DNA of 64,000 nucleotides, taken from positions 1 through 64,000 of the forward strand of contig NZ_JAELUH010000019.1 of NCBI RefSeq assembly GCF_016429215.1, given 5' to 3'. The first letter of the stretch is position 1, and every line of letters begins with the position of its first letter. Of this stretch, positions 51,181 through 58,944 are shown piece by piece. The notes below the pieces were generated by a model. It did not search any database and was not told where the DNA came from. It saw nothing but the letters and a program-made list of their open reading frames with translations. The stretch is from Herbaspirillum sp. ASV7 (GTDB lineage: Bacteria; Pseudomonadota; Gammaproteobacteria; Burkholderiales; Burkholderiaceae_D). The translations under genes were made by a program, and so were the position numbers.

Positions 51181-52040
51181 TGACTGAATTTGCTGATGCG
51201 ACGCAACGTAATCCCGGCTGCGGCGCACTGCGATCTTCTTTTATCGCAACATGATGTAGTTAAACTGATTCCCTGGCATGACGGATTGTACGGAGTGGAT
51301 TTTGTTGTCCAAATGTGAGCCACTCCTCTGCTTGACTGGCTCACCGCTGTCGGCCTTGCATTCGAATCCGGCAACCCAGATTGCTTACCCGATCCAGGAC
51401 AACTTGGACGGGCGCAAAATCCCGCCGTCATCGCATCATGTTTCCGAAAAGGTCAAGATCGACAGCAAAAGCACGTCAAGACCGGAATGTAATACAGGAG
51501 TTGGGGATTGATTAGGTCGAGAAAATTACATTAATAATTAATTATTATTAATAATTAATAAACAACAACTATTTGACTGATGACAGGCATCCCGGGCCGA
51601 AAAGCCGCTACCAGTGCGAATTGCGAGCCAATAAGCGATTTTCCGCCTGCGTAACTCGGCGCGAGGCGTACCCGACGAAAGGGCCAATTCTCTGCTTCGA
51701 TCCGTCCAACTGCATCGATTAGGACAATTCAGCAAAGAATCATTCAATCCATAAGGGGCTAAACGCTGCTGCCCTTCTGTAATACAGTCCCGCAGGCCAG
51801 ACACGAGAAGAACAAAAGATCGTACGTCGACGGTGATTCCCGGATTACGCCTGGTCGGAAAGCCCTCCCATTCCCCCGCATCACCCTCTCTGCGCCGACC
51901 CAGGCAGATCCAGTCACCCGATGAAGCCGATCCACAGGTTCCCACGCGCCAGGCGCGGTCTGGACAAGACCATATCCGTCAAGCAGCGCAGTCAGCATGA
52001 GCGGCCCGACGCAACGCAATTTGTTCAAAAAGGGGCAGTA
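51181..52040. other. 860-bp gene-poor, AT-rich stretch
   Basis: No convincing gene is seen. Two open frames (51278-51511 plus; 51538-51945 minus) have neither good starts nor recognisable sequence. The stretch has clearly lower GC than the surroundings and contains an AT-only tract at 51530-51562. It carries the promoters of the LysR gene and the chemoreceptor, and may be a remnant of inserted DNA. Confidence 0.55.
51530..51562. repeat. 33-bp A/T-only tract with repeated TTAATAATTAAT
   Basis: Every base from 51530 to 51562 is A or T, and the 12-mer TTAATAATTAAT recurs within it. In a genome of roughly 63% GC this is a marked anomaly. It could attract nucleoid proteins such as H-NS-like MvaT or Lsr2 analogues, or IHF. 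Confidence 0.7.
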
Positions 52041-53756
52041 ATGAACTGGTTCACCAATCTGAAAGTCAGCCACAAACTCATCGGTGGCTTCATGATCGTT
52101 GCGCTCATCGGCGCGACCATCGGCACCATTGGCATCATCAAGGCAGGTCAGATCAATGACATGGCGACCGATATGTATGAAATGCAGGTGGTCGGCCTGC
52201 GCCATTCGGCCCAGGCCACGCTGGACCTGAATTCATCCAGTCGCGCCATCCGTTCGGCCATGCTGGCGGAGTCGATGGAGGAACGCGAGGCCAGCCTGAA
52301 CAATCTTGGCAAGCACCTAGACAATGCCGCGATAGCATTGCAAGCCGCCGAACAACGCTTCAACACACCCGAAGGCCTGGCGCTGGTGGCGCGGGCCAAG
52401 CAAGCCTTCGCCAACTACCGGGTGGCCATCATCGCCACCGCCGACGAGCTTCGCAAGGAGCCGCTGTCCGAGGCACGCCAGTCTACCGCCCGCCTGTTCT
52501 CGTCGGTGCGTCCGCTGGCCAATGAAGCCGAAGAGAGCATGACCAAGATGATGGAAGCCAAGAAGAACAACGCCGACCGCCTCAACGACGAAACCGACCT
52601 GATCTACGCGCACATTCGTACTCTGCTGCTGGCGCTGACCTTCGGCGGTGTTCTCTTTGGTGTCGCCCTGGGGCTGTTCATCTCGCGCAACCTGACACGT
52701 CAACTCGGCGGCGAGCCGCGCGACGTGGCCGCTGCCGCCGATGCCATCGCCTCGGGTGATCTGGGCACCCACATCGACACCCGCCATGCGCGCGAAGGCA
52801 GCGTCGTCAGCGCCATGCACATGATGCAAACATCGCTGCGCAAGGTGGTGCAGACGGTGCGCACCAGCAGCGAGAGCATCGCCACAGGCTCACGCCAGAT
52901 CGCCACCGGCAATCTGGACCTGTCTGCCCGCACCGAGCAGCAGGCCAGCGCACTGGAAGAGACGGCATCGTCGATGGAGGAACTGACCTCCACCGTCAAG
53001 CACAACGCCAACAACGCCCTGGAAGCCAAGCAAATGGCCTCGGACGCCTCCACCGTGGCGCTGGCAGGTGGTGAAGTGGTGGCCCAGGTGGTCGATACGA
53101 TGAGCGCCATCAACGATTCATCCAGGAAGGTGGCGGACATCATCAGCGTGATCGACGGCATCGCCTTCCAGACCAACATCCTGGCACTCAACGCTGCGGT
53201 CGAGGCAGCCCGGGCGGGTGAGCAGGGGCGCGGCTTTGCGGTGGTCGCCAGCGAAGTGCGCAACCTGGCGCAACGCTCGGCCGCCGCCGCCAAGGAAGTC
53301 AAGAGCCTGATCGAGGATTCGGTGGAAAAGGTCGCCGTCGGCGCGCGCCTGGCCGACCAGGCCGGCACGACCATGGGAGGCATCGTCGAGAACTCGCGCA
53401 AGGTGACGGCGATCATCGGCGAGATCACGTCGGCCAGCATGGAGCAGACCTCTGGTATCGAACAGATCAATCAGGCCATCATGCAGATGGACGACGTCAC
53501 GCAGCAGAATGCGGCGCTGGTCGAAGAAGCCGCCGCCGCCTCACGTGCCTTGCAGGAGCAGGCCGACACCCTGGCCCAGATCGTCAGTGTCTTCAACCTG
53601 GGGCAGACGGCGATCGGCTATCAGGACCTGCCACGCACTGCCGCGCCAACCGCTCCGACGGCGACTCGCGCCCTGCCCCGTGTCTCGCCCGAACGTCTGG
53701 GCCACCGCGCTGCGACCCAACAACAGGCCAAGGAAGAAGATTGGGCCACGTTCTGA
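52041..53756 (+). CDS. Methyl-accepting chemotaxis protein with CheR/CheB docking tail
   Basis: A 571-residue chemoreceptor. A first membrane helix ([20 protein letters not shown]) and a four-helix-bundle periplasmic domain precede a second helix near [20 protein letters not shown], then HAMP and a long cytoplasmic coiled coil with the conserved tip [21 protein letters not shown]. The C-terminus ends in EEDWATF, a pentapeptide of the NWETF type that tethers the methylation enzymes. Start 52041 has AAGGGG upstream. It differs from the other two MCP-type genes in the window by having this tail. Confidence 0.94.
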   Translation: MNWFTNLKVSHKLIGGFMIVALIGATIGTIGIIKAGQINDMATDMYEMQVVGLRHSAQATLDLNSSSRAIRSAMLAESMEEREASLNNLGKHLDNAAIALQAAEQRFNTPEGLALVARAKQAFANYRVAIIATADELRKEPLSEARQSTARLFSSVRPLANEAEESMTKMMEAKKNNADRLNDETDLIYAHIRTLLLALTFGGVLFGVALGLFISRNLTRQLGGEPRDVAAAADAIASGDLGTHIDTRHAREGSVVSAMHMMQTSLRKVVQTVRTSSESIATGSRQIATGNLDLSARTEQQASALEETASSMEELTSTVKHNANNALEAKQMASDASTVALAGGEVVAQVVDTMSAINDSSRKVADIISVIDGIAFQTNILALNAAVEAARAGEQGRGFAVVASEVRNLAQRSAAAAKEVKSLIEDSVEKVAVGARLADQAGTTMGGIVENSRKVTAIIGEITSASMEQTSGIEQINQAIMQMDDVTQQNAALVEEAAAASRALQEQADTLAQIVSVFNLGQTAIGYQDLPRTAAPTAPTATRALPRVSPERLGHRAATQQQAKEEDWATF

Positions 53757-53859
53757 TCGCCTAACCGCCCCCCACCCCGCCTGTCCTTGCGCCGTCTTGG
53801 CGCTGGGGCGCGATGGACTACCCGCGCCCCATTTCCCCCTTCCCCGATGTAAATTGGCC

Positions 53860-53876
53860 TATTGGTCTTACCAATA
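53860..53876. promoter_or_regulatory. FadR/GntR-family operator
   Basis: TATTGGT-CTT-ACCAATA is a 17-bp palindrome with the TGGT-N3-ACCA core of FadR-subfamily GntR regulators. A TATTAT -10-like hexamer at 53883-53888 follows it, so binding would block transcription of the downstream three-gene unit. No GntR gene lies in the window. Confidence 0.65.
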
Positions 53877-53993
53877 AACTGGTATTATCGACCCCTGAAA
53901 AAACAAGCAGGCCGTCCCGCGCCCTCCCCGCATTGCTGCCGGGACCGCACCAGGGCGCCATTCCGAGACAACTTTTTCTCCAAGGAAACAACG

Positions 53994-54839
53994 ATGAAAC
54001 TCCTGCGTTACGGCCCGATTGGCCAAGAAAAACCCGGCATCCTGGATCAGTCCGGCAAGATCCGCGACCTCTCCGCTCATATCAAGGACGTCAACGGTAC
54101 CATCCTGGATGACGCTTCCCTGGCCAAGATCCGCGCCCTGGATATCAACAGCCTGCCCGTGGTCGACGGCAATCCGCGTATCGGCGCCTGCGTCGGCAAC
54201 ATCGGCAAATTCATCTGCATCGGCCTGAACTACGCCGATCACGCCGCCGAATCCAACCTGCCCATCCCGGCCGAACCGGTGGTGTTCAACAAGTGGACCT
54301 CGGCCGTGGTCGGCCCCAACGACAACGTCAAGATCCCGCGCGGCTCCAAGAAGACCGACTGGGAAGTCGAACTGGGTGTCATCATCGGCAAGGGCGGTAC
54401 CTATATCGACGAGAAGGACGCCATGTCCCACGTGGCCGGCTATTGCGTGGTCAACGATGTGTCCGAGCGCGAATACCAGATCGAACGCGGCGGCACCTGG
54501 GACAAGGGCAAGGGCTGCGATACCTTCGGCCCCATCGGCCCCTGGCTGGTCACCCGCGATGAAATCGCCGATCCGCAAAAGCTGGGCATGTGGCTGGAAG
54601 TCGATGGCAAGCGCTACCAGAACGGTAACACCAGCACCATGATCTTCGGCGTGGCCCATATCGTGTCCTACCTGTCGCGCTTCATGAGCCTGCAGCCGGG
54701 CGATGTCATCTCCACCGGCACGCCGCCGGGCGTGGGCATGGGCGTCAAGCCGGAAGCGGTCTACCTGCGCGCCGGCCAGGTCATGCGCCTGGGCATCGAT
54801 GGCCTGGGTGAGCAACAGCAGAAGACCATCGACGCCTAA
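53994..54839 (+). CDS. FAH-family hydrolase (2,4-diketo-3-deoxy sugar acid hydrolase type)
   Basis: A 281-residue fumarylacetoacetase-fold protein. The metal-binding residues lie in TDWEVELGVIIG and GYCVVNDVSERE, and the catalytic lid region in FNKWTSAVVGPND. By its close similarity to L-2,4-diketo-3-deoxyrhamnonate hydrolases and the neighbouring SDR, it likely splits a 2,4-diketo-3-deoxy sugar acid into pyruvate plus a hydroxy acid. The start at 53994 follows AAGGAA. It is the first gene of a probable FAH-SDR-MFS unit under the FadR-type palindrome. Confidence 0.88.
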   Translation: MKLLRYGPIGQEKPGILDQSGKIRDLSAHIKDVNGTILDDASLAKIRALDINSLPVVDGNPRIGACVGNIGKFICIGLNYADHAAESNLPIPAEPVVFNKWTSAVVGPNDNVKIPRGSKKTDWEVELGVIIGKGGTYIDEKDAMSHVAGYCVVNDVSEREYQIERGGTWDKGKGCDTFGPIGPWLVTRDEIADPQKLGMWLEVDGKRYQNGNTSTMIFGVAHIVSYLSRFMSLQPGDVISTGTPPGVGMGVKPEAVYLRAGQVMRLGIDGLGEQQQKTIDA

Positions 54840-54944
54840 GCCTTAGGGCTCATCGCGCGTCACCCCTCACACAAGAAAAACAATGATGCGCAGGCCCACG
54901 CGGCCTGCGCCACCCCAATGACCTAAACAGGGAAGGAGAACCCA

Positions 54945-55697
54945 ATGAATCATTACGATTTCCAGGGCCGTAGCGCCATCATCACCGGCGGTGCCCAGGG
55001 CTTCGGCTATGCCGTGGCCGAACGCCTGCTACAAGGCCGCGCCAAGGTCGTGCTGTGGGACATGGACGAGCAGGCTCTGGCCAATGCCCGCAACAAGCTC
55101 GAAGCGCTGGGTCATGTCGAGACCATCAAGGTCGATATCGCCAGCGAAGCCGACGTCAAGCAAGCCATCGAGGCGACCGAGAAACTGACCCAGTCCATCG
55201 ACATCCTGGTGCACAGCGCCGGTATTGCCGGACAGAATAATCCGGTAGCCGACTATTCGCCGGAGGAATGGCGCCGCGTCATCGACATCGACCTCAACGG
55301 TGCCTTTTACGTCAACCAGGTGGTGGTCCAGCGCATGATCGCGCAGAACTACGGCCGCATCGTCAACATCGCTTCCATCGCCGGCAAGGAAGGCAATCCG
55401 ACCGCCTCGGCCTACAGCGCCGCCAAGGCCGGCATGATCGCCCTCACCAAGAGCCTGGGCAAGGAAACCGCCACCAAGAACATCGCCGTCAATGCCATCA
55501 CCCCGGCGGCGGCGCAAACCCGCATCCTGGAACAGTGCACCCAGGCGCACATCGACTACATGCTCTCCAAGATCCCGCGCGCACGCTTCGTGAAGGTGGA
55601 AGAACTGGCGGCCATGGTGGCCTGGCTGGTGTCGGAAGAGAACTCCTTCACCACCGCATCGGTGTTCGATCTCTCGGGCGGCCGCGCGACCTACTGA
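54945..55697 (+). CDS. SDR dehydrogenase (2-keto-3-deoxy sugar acid 4-dehydrogenase type)
   Basis: A 250-residue short-chain dehydrogenase with a classical TGGAQGFG nucleotide motif, NIASIAG and catalytic YSAAKAG. In the non-phosphorylative sugar pathways, enzymes of this group oxidise 2-keto-3-deoxy-L-rhamnonate or L-fuconate at C4, giving the substrate for the FAH-fold hydrolase encoded just upstream (105 bp away). Sugar specificity is inferred from the pair. The start at 54945 follows GGAAGGAGA. Confidence 0.88.
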   Translation: MNHYDFQGRSAIITGGAQGFGYAVAERLLQGRAKVVLWDMDEQALANARNKLEALGHVETIKVDIASEADVKQAIEATEKLTQSIDILVHSAGIAGQNNPVADYSPEEWRRVIDIDLNGAFYVNQVVVQRMIAQNYGRIVNIASIAGKEGNPTASAYSAAKAGMIALTKSLGKETATKNIAVNAITPAAAQTRILEQCTQAHIDYMLSKIPRARFVKVEELAAMVAWLVSEENSFTTASVFDLSGGRATY

Positions 55698-55727
55698 TAC
55701 GCCGGCCCGGATCGCATCCCCGGCATG

Positions 55728-55752
55728 GGCGTACGGAGTCCCTCCGTACGCC
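55728..55752. terminator. 11-bp perfect hairpin between SDR and MFS genes
   Basis: GGCGTACGGAG (55728-55738) pairs with CTCCGTACGCC (55742-55752) across 3 nt. It lacks a T-run, so it may attenuate or protect mRNA rather than fully stop transcription. Confidence 0.5.
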
Positions 55753-55854
55753 TGCTTTCGCAAACGATTAGAACAAGACGACCTCCCGCACTGCGCGGAG
55801 GCGATGGACTTTTTGCGCCTTCATTTTCTGAAAAAGCTAGAGGAGAGACACCCC

Positions 55855-57171
55855 ATGACCACCGCTACCTATCCGGCCACCGCGTCGGATCTGGAATCCC
55901 GGCTTTACAGCCGCATCACCTGGCGCTTCGTGCCGCTGCTGATGATCTGCTTCGTCTTCGCCTACCTGGATCGCGTCAACATCAGCTTCGCCAAGCTGCA
56001 GATGCAGAGCGACCTGGGTTTCTCGGACGCCGTCTATGGCCTGGGCGCGAGCATCTTCTTCGTGGGCTATTTCCTCTTCGAGGTGCCCAGCAACATGATC
56101 CTGCACAAGGTCGGTCCCAAGCGCTGGATCGCTCGCATCATGGTGACCTGGGGCATCGCCTCGGCAGCCATGATGTTCGTCTCCAGCGAGACCAGCTTCT
56201 ATGTGTTGCGCTTCCTGATCGGCAGCCTGGAGGCGGGTTTCGTGCCGGGCGCGCTGTACTTCTTTACCAACTGGTTCCCGTCGGTGCGCCGGGGGCGCAT
56301 CAATTCGCTGTTCATGGCGGCCATCGCCGTGTGCGGCATCATCGGCGGTCCGATCTCGGGCGGCATCATGAAGTTCACCCATGGCGTGAGCGCCCTGCAT
56401 GGCTGGCAGTGGCTGTTCCTGCTGGAAGGCATTCCTTCCATCGTGCTGGGGGTGGTGTGCTACCTGGTCATCGATGACCGCATCCAGGATGCGCGCTGGC
56501 TCAAGCCCGAAGAAAAGCAGTTGCTGGAAGAGCGCATCGCCGCCGAACCGCGCAGCGAGGCGGCCCATTCCTTCGGCGCGGCGCTGAAGCAGCCGACCAC
56601 CATCGTCATGTCGCTGATCTACCTGATGCTGGCCTCGGGCATCTATGGGCTGGTGTTCTGGATGCCGCAGCTGATCAAGTCGGCCGGCACCGATGACACC
56701 TTCATCATCGGCCTCATTTCCATGGTGCCCTATCTCTGCGCGGGCCTGGGCATGATCGTCATCGGCCGCAACTCCGACCGTACCGGCGAGCGCCGCTGGC
56801 ACCTGGCCGCCTGCGCGCTGATGGGTGCCATCGGTTATGCCGCCAGTGCCTGGTTCGGCAGCAACACGCTGGTCCTGGTGGTGGCGCTGTCGGCGGCGGC
56901 CACCGGCATCATCGCCGGCATCGGCCTGTTCTGGATCCTGCCGCCGCGCGTGCTCAGTGGTGCGGCCGCTGCCGCCGGTATCGCCCTGATCAATTCGGTG
57001 GGACAGCTGGGCGGCATCATCACGCCCTACATGGTCGGCAAGATCCGTGACCTGACCGGGAGTGCTGCCATCGGCCTGTATGTGGTGGCGCTGGAATGCC
57101 TGCTGGGTGCGGCACTGCTGCTGTGGGGCCTGCCGCGCAGGATCTATTTCAGGGAACCCGCGCAGCAGTAA
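55855..57171 (+). CDS. MFS transporter, ACS family (sugar acid type)
   Basis: A 438-residue major facilitator with 12 predicted helices. The ACS features FVFAYLDRVNISFAKLQMQ, GYFLFEVPSNMILHKVGPK and GSLEAGFVPGALYFFTNWFP point to uptake of an organic or sugar acid. Start 55855 follows AGGAGAG. It closes the FAH-SDR-MFS unit and is followed by a strong terminator. Rhamnonate/fuconate-type substrates are suggested by the neighbours only. Confidence 0.9.
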   Translation: MTTATYPATASDLESRLYSRITWRFVPLLMICFVFAYLDRVNISFAKLQMQSDLGFSDAVYGLGASIFFVGYFLFEVPSNMILHKVGPKRWIARIMVTWGIASAAMMFVSSETSFYVLRFLIGSLEAGFVPGALYFFTNWFPSVRRGRINSLFMAAIAVCGIIGGPISGGIMKFTHGVSALHGWQWLFLLEGIPSIVLGVVCYLVIDDRIQDARWLKPEEKQLLEERIAAEPRSEAAHSFGAALKQPTTIVMSLIYLMLASGIYGLVFWMPQLIKSAGTDDTFIIGLISMVPYLCAGLGMIVIGRNSDRTGERRWHLAACALMGAIGYAASAWFGSNTLVLVVALSAAATGIIAGIGLFWILPPRVLSGAAAAAGIALINSVGQLGGIITPYMVGKIRDLTGSAAIGLYVVALECLLGAALLLWGLPRRIYFREPAQQ

Positions 57172-57223
57172 GAGAAATTTCCGTAAATGATATAAATCAT
57201 TTCTATATCAAGTTCCAGTATTT

Positions 57224-57249
57224 GCCCGCCTTCATGGCGGGCTTTTTTT
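57224..57249 (+). terminator. Strong intrinsic terminator of the MFS gene
   Basis: GCCCGCC (57224-57230) and GGCGGGC (57236-57242) form a perfect stem with a TTCAT loop, followed directly by seven T residues. A further dyad, TGATATA/TATATCA, lies just before it at 57188-57210. Confidence 0.93.
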
Positions 57250-57336
57250 ATTTCGCTGATACCCGGGGCGGACACGGCGTTTTTTGGAACTGATAAAGCA
57301 AATGACAAGCGGCCGACCTCCTGCGTTTGCTCCCGA

Positions 57337-57663
57337 TCATACGTCCAGCTGTTCGGTGCTGATGCCGAGCGCCACCGCGATCTTTTCGATGGTGGCCGGG
57401 CGCAGGCTTTCGCTGTTCTCCTGCTTTGCATAGGCTGGCTGAGAGATACCCAGGCGCTGGGCCATTTCCGCTTGGGTGAGCTTCAGGTGTTCGCGCCAGG
57501 CACGCACCGGCGTGGCACCGTCGACAGTTGCGCCCACCACCTCGTTAGGGATGAGGCCGCGCTCCTGGCGGTATAACTGCATGAATTCGTCATAGGGGAG
57601 CACTACATAGGCCGGCTTCCCGTCCGGCCCGTTGATGATTTGGATGTTAGTAGGTGCGTTCAT
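57337..57663 (-). CDS. Lone antitoxin-like HTH protein
   Basis: A 108-residue protein. An N-terminal part (QIINGPDGKPAYVVLPYDEF) resembles the toxin-neutralising arm of type II antitoxins. A C-terminal XRE-type HTH follows (LTQAEMAQRLGISQPAYAKQ, then LRPATIEKIAVALGI). The start at 57663 follows GAGGAAG. No toxin gene is on either side: the gap to bcsZ is only 78 bp and the downstream side ends in a terminator. It may be an orphan antitoxin or a small regulator of the cellulose genes. Confidence 0.78.
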   Translation of the reverse strand: MNAPTNIQIINGPDGKPAYVVLPYDEFMQLYRQERGLIPNEVVGATVDGATPVRAWREHLKLTQAEMAQRLGISQPAYAKQENSESLRPATIEKIAVALGISTEQLDV

Positions 57664-57741
57664 CTCGCTTCCTCACTTCTTGTATATCGACAATTCTGTT
57701 ATCACCCAAAACAAGAAAAGCTCATAAATTGGCAAAAAATT

Positions 57742-58944
57742 TCAGCCCGCGCAAGCCCAGCCCGGCTGCAAGCGGCCCGTGCTGTCGAAGCGGTACTGGC
57801 GCTGCACCCAGCCCAGGCCGAAGAGCGTCAACACGCTGTTGTAGTAATTGAATTCGCCGACATCGGTGCCACCGGGCTTGTCCTGCTCGTCCTTGTGCCA
57901 GGCGTCCCAGCGTTGCTGTACCGATTGCCGTTGCGCGGCGAACGCATCGTCCAGCCCGGAGGCCGCCAGCAAGGGTAGCAGTGCTGCCGAAAAACCTATC
58001 GGTCCCTGCCCTTCGGTGGCACCGGTCACGGTATTGCATTTCTCGGGTGGCGCTCCGTGATCGACGATGGTCTTGCACATCGGTGCCAGCACCCGGCGTA
58101 AAGGCGCGGCCAGTGCGTCGGCGTCATCCGTCATGCCCGCCCACAGGTAGACGCGGATGGCGTCATAACTGCCCTGTACCGAACGGCCGGTATCGGGTTG
58201 CGCGCCCTGAGTTGCGTCGTAGATCAGCCAGTCGGGGACGAAGCCATGTGGCGAAGCCTGCGTCACCAGCGCCAGCGTAGCTGGCGCCATCGCCGCCCAC
58301 GGCCCGCCCGGATCGGCGGCGGCCAGACGGCGCAACACCGGCAGCGGCAGGTAGCTGGGATTGAGGCGCCAGCGCTGCGGGCTTTCCTCGAAGCCCTGCG
58401 GCCCCGGCAGCAACATCGGTCCCAGCGCCCCCATGCTGCGCACCTCCTGCGCCTTGACCTGCTCCAGCAGGGCCTGCGCGGCTTGCGCGTAGGCGGGGAC
58501 CTGCCATAGCCGTGCGGCTTCCAGCAGGTCGTAGGCGAACCACAGATCGGCATCGGCGGCGGCGTTGGCGTCGATTACGCCGAAGCTGCCATCATCACGC
58601 TTGCCCCATAGCCAGGCCGGCAGGTGCTCGCCGCCGGCTCCGAGGTTGTCGCGGCTCCAGCGCCAGATGCGTTCGAAGCGCGCGCGGTCATTGGCCACCA
58701 GCGCGAAGAACATGCCGTAGGACTGGCTCTCTGAGGTGCTTTGCTGTTGCGGCGTCGCGTAGTCGATGATGCGGCCGTCGGCCTGCAGGTGACGCCGCGC
58801 GAACGCCTTCCATTGCGGCCAGTCGCGCGGGCAGGCCGGGAGCGGCAAGTCAGCGGCCACGGCCGGCAGCATCGCCAGGGTCGACAGGCTCAACGCGGCA
58901 CCGGCCTGCAGTAACCGGCGTCGCTGGGGGGATTCCAGGGTCAT
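57742..58944 (-). CDS. bcsZ: Periplasmic endoglucanase of the cellulose system (GH8)
   Basis: A 400-residue family-8 endo-beta-1,4-glucanase. The catalytic Glu72 is in STSESQSYGM and the active-site Asp region in DANAAADADLW, both standard for BcsZ. The N-terminus RRRLLQAGAALSLSTLAML looks Tat-like (twin arginine) with cleavage near AVA-AD. BcsZ trims nascent cellulose and tunes polymer export. The start overlaps the bcsC stop by 4 bp. This is the last gene of the bcs unit. Confidence 0.93.
   Translation of the reverse strand: MTLESPQRRRLLQAGAALSLSTLAMLPAVAADLPLPACPRDWPQWKAFARRHLQADGRIIDYATPQQQSTSESQSYGMFFALVANDRARFERIWRWSRDNLGAGGEHLPAWLWGKRDDGSFGVIDANAAADADLWFAYDLLEAARLWQVPAYAQAAQALLEQVKAQEVRSMGALGPMLLPGPQGFEESPQRWRLNPSYLPLPVLRRLAAADPGGPWAAMAPATLALVTQASPHGFVPDWLIYDATQGAQPDTGRSVQGSYDAIRVYLWAGMTDDADALAAPLRRVLAPMCKTIVDHGAPPEKCNTVTGATEGQGPIGFSAALLPLLAASGLDDAFAAQRQSVQQRWDAWHKDEQDKPGGTDVGEFNYYNSVLTLFGLGWVQRQYRFDSTGRLQPGWACAG

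Noticed and set aside
51278-51945. Two ORFs in the gene-poor region (77 and 135 codons)
   Set aside because: No ribosome sites, odd composition and no recognisable sequence.
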